Source of the DNA: Spirochaetales bacterium
GTDB taxonomy: Bacteria; Spirochaetota; Spirochaetia; B11-G9
NCBI GenBank assembly: GCA_027077185.1
Contig: JALTGJ010000444.1
Span: forward strand, 1 to 6,614
Direction: 5' to 3'
DNA length: 6,614 nt
Part shown: piece by piece, positions 5,282-6,614 of the stretch
How positions within the stretch are numbered: position 1 is the stretch's first letter
Layout: every line of letters begins with the position of its first letter
The notes under the pieces: model-generated
The model's database searches: none
What the model was told of the DNA's origin: nothing
Seen by the model: only the letters and a program-made list of their open reading frames with translations
Position numbers and translations under genes: made by a program

Positions 5282-6340
5282 ATGAAAATCATGAAAAACT
5301 TATTTGTGGCATTATTAATGTTACTCATTGCAGGTATGGCTTTTGCCAATGGCAACAGTGAAAAAGCCGGTGTTGCACTTCCAGGTGCTCCTGCTCCCTT
5401 TGATGGTTCGAAACAGGTACATATTGCTCTTGTTCGTCAGATGGTAGAAGGTGAGTTTATGCAGATGTGGAGAGCGGGTGCTGAGCAGCAGGCTGAACTT
5501 CTTGGTGTAAAGTTAACTATTCTTGGTAAGAATATGGATAACAAGGCAGAAGCTGACTTTGTCTATTAGGCAATTAGTATGAAAGTGGACGCAATTATTA
5601 TCGATCATGGTTTAGCAGAAACAATGGCTAAACCTGCGGCTGATGCTCTTGCAGCGGGTATTCCTGTTATTGCATTTGATGTAGATCTTGGTAATCCTGA
5701 TATTCCTCAGATTGCACAGGATGATCATGCTCTTGGTCTGATGGCTCTGGAGCAGATGGTTAAGGATTTTAATGGTAAAGCAAATATAGGTTATGTTTAT
5801 GTATCAGGTATTCTTCCTCTTGATAAAAGGGATGAATCTTTTACAAAGATTAAAAATGAAAACCCCGGTATGAAGGAAATTGTTAGAACAGGTACACTGG
5901 AATCCCCTTTTTCTGTTAAAAATGCAGACCAGGTTTCAGCTTCATTAAGAGCAAATCCTGAAATAAATGCTTACTTTTCCCCTTATGATGAGTTTGCCAA
6001 GGGTGTTGTAATGGCTCTTGAAGAAATGGATAGAAAAGATATTCTGGTTTATTCCGCTGATATTTCTACACAGGATATTGAACTGATGACTACAGAAGGG
6101 AACCCCTGGAGAGCAACCGCAGCCTGTAACCCTTCCGCAATTGGTGCTGCTTCTGTAAGAGGAGCTGCAATGCTTGTTGCAGGAATGGATCTTCCTCATG
6201 ATATTTTAATTCAGCCAATGCTTTTTACAAACGATATGCTTAAAGAAGGTAATATTAAAAATATGGATGATCTTAAAGCTAAGTATCCTGAATTTAATAA
6301 ATCAGAAGCCGCAACAGCTTCCTGGGTACCTGAAATCTAG
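5282..6340 (+). pseudogene. RbsB-like periplasmic sugar-binding protein of an ABC transporter, interrupted by an in-frame amber codon
   Basis: Bases 5282-6340 form one frame of 352 codons broken only by TAG at 5567-5569 (codon 96). The first part has a signal peptide, MKIMKN then LFVALLMLLIAGMAFA, likely cut before NGNSEKAG, with no lipobox Cys. It then carries the first strand and helix of a periplasmic-binding-protein fold (VHIALVRQMVEGEFMQMW). The second part resumes without shift: VDAIIIDHG, GIPVIAFDVD, NIGYVYVSG, INAYFSPYDEFAKGV, ILVYSADIS and the C-terminal helices, to a normal length for this family. Such proteins capture a sugar in the periplasm for import. The ATG at 5282 has AGGAGG (5269-5274) 7 bases upstream; the in-frame TTG at 5249 lies in a hairpin and has no site. 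The codon was probably CAG (Gln), one base away. Without readthrough, the products are a 95-residue stub and a leaderless fragment (possible restart at ATG 5579, with weak AGG upstream). A sequencing error or suppression is not excluded. Confidence 0.85.
5567..5569 (+). other. In-frame amber codon (TAG) within the binding-protein gene
   Basis: The frame on both sides is continuous: D-F-V-Y, TAG, A-I-S-M-K-V-D-A-I-I-I-D. A single C-to-T change from CAG explains it without any insertion or deletion. TAG also ends the genes at 254, 3177, 5209 and 6340, so it is a normal stop here. Confidence 0.9.
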
Positions 6341-6356
6341 AACTTTACAATATATA

Positions 6357-6388
6357 AGCAGGGATATCTATTTATGGATATCTCTGCT
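6357..6388 (+). terminator. Strong stem-loop between the binding-protein gene and mtnA (attenuator or 3' stabiliser)
   Basis: AGCAGGGATATC (6357-6368) pairs with GATATCTCTGCT (6377-6388) over 12 base pairs, including one G-U, around an 8-base loop. It starts 17 bases after the binding-protein stop. Only a weak T stretch (GTAATTTAAAAT) follows, so full intrinsic termination is doubtful. Stem-loops after binding-protein genes commonly protect the upstream mRNA or thin out downstream transcription, which would keep the binding protein more abundant than mtnA. Type is therefore provisional. Confidence 0.55.
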
Positions 6389-6422
6389 GTAATTTAAAAT
6401 ATAATTCACGGAGATTAATATA

Positions 6423-6614
6423 ATGGGCAAAGATAGATCATCGTATGCATCACTGGCAAAAACACTGACCTGGGAAGATGGCCTTTTAACCTTGCTGGAT
6501 CAGACTCTGCTTCCTGTTGAGGTTGTTAGTGAAAAACAGGAAAGTATAGAACAGGTTTGGGATTCAATTAAAAAGCTTAAAGTAAGGGGAGCCCCTGCAA
6601 TTGGTATTGCCGGT
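6423..6614 (+). CDS. mtnA: MtnA-type S-methyl-5-thioribose-1-phosphate isomerase, N-terminal part (3' partial)
   Basis: The first 64 residues are present and run off the window. They read TLTWEDGLLTLLDQTLLPVE (15-34), then a helix ESIEQVWDSIKKLKV (40-54) and RGAPAIGIAG (55-64). This closely follows the MtnA N-terminus (W-x-DG-x-L-x-LLDQ-x-LLP, then VRGAPAIGIA), where the RGA segment helps hold the substrate phosphate. The enzyme converts 5-methylthioribose-1-phosphate to methylthioribulose-1-phosphate in the cytoplasm. Close relatives in the eIF2B-alpha-like superfamily act on 5-deoxyribose-1-phosphate or ribose-1,5-bisphosphate, and the visible part cannot separate these fully. The ATG at 6423 has GGAGA (6410-6414) 8 bases upstream. 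It lies in the same direction as the aldolase and binding protein, separated from the latter by 82 bases holding a stem-loop, and so is probably the third gene of the operon. Confidence 0.88.
   Translation, partial: MGKDRSSYASLAKTLTWEDGLLTLLDQTLLPVEVVSEKQESIEQVWDSIKKLKVRGAPAIGIAG

Noticed and set aside
5282..6340. Genome-wide reassignment of TAG to an amino acid to explain the amber codon
   Set aside because: TAG is the natural stop of the CoA-ligase, DUF547, aldolase and binding-protein genes in this window, each ending at the expected family length.

Overview
The window is AT-rich DNA from a fermentative or anaerobic-type bacterium. I lean towards a spirochaete (Sphaerochaeta/Spirochaeta-like). 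The reason is the transporter binding protein, whose signal peptide ends in AFA followed by a Cys-less NGNSEKAG start, a style I associate with spirochaetal sugar-binding proteins. The low G+C content and strong AGGAGG/GGAGG ribosome binding sites are compatible with this but not decisive. No mobile element, CRISPR array, tRNA or rRNA is visible.

Layout. (1) Bases 1-888 hold the C-terminal end of a PaaK-type aryl-CoA ligase, followed 7 bases later by a TetR/AcrR repressor; the two probably share a transcript. (2) Bases 889-3177 hold a short AT-rich regulatory gap with a possible promoter and a 33-bp dyad. It is followed by a translationally coupled pair: an FAD/NAD(P) disulfide-oxidoreductase-family enzyme of the HPYPT type (not a true mercuric reductase) and a secreted DUF547 protein. 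(3) A SorC-family sugar-responsive regulator lies on the minus strand (3184-4134), convergent with the DUF547 gene and only 6 bases from it. (4) A divergent control region (4135-4342) contains a near-consensus promoter for each side, phased A-tracts and an inverted-repeat operator over the -10/start of the rightward promoter. (5) A rightward operon at 4343-6614 carries an LsrF/DhnA-type class I aldolase, an RbsB-like ABC-transporter substrate-binding protein interrupted by one in-frame amber codon, and the start of an MtnA-type 5-methylthioribose-1-phosphate isomerase that runs off the end.

How the genes fit. The SorC regulator, aldolase, binding protein and MtnA look like a regulated uptake-and-cleavage operon for a pentose-like compound. 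Pairing an aldose-1-phosphate isomerase with an aldolase suggests a 5-deoxypentose or 5-methylthioribose salvage route of the 'DHAP shunt' kind, here with an LsrF-like class I aldolase instead of the class II aldolases known from such clusters. AI-2-like signal processing (LsrR/LsrB/LsrF-like parts) is the main alternative. The kinase and the transporter membrane/ATPase genes needed to decide would lie downstream, outside the window.

The most striking sequence-level oddity is the TAG at codon 96 of an otherwise intact binding-protein gene. Four other genes in the window end in TAG, so genome-wide recoding is unlikely. A nonsense mutation, a sequencing error or amber suppression remain open.
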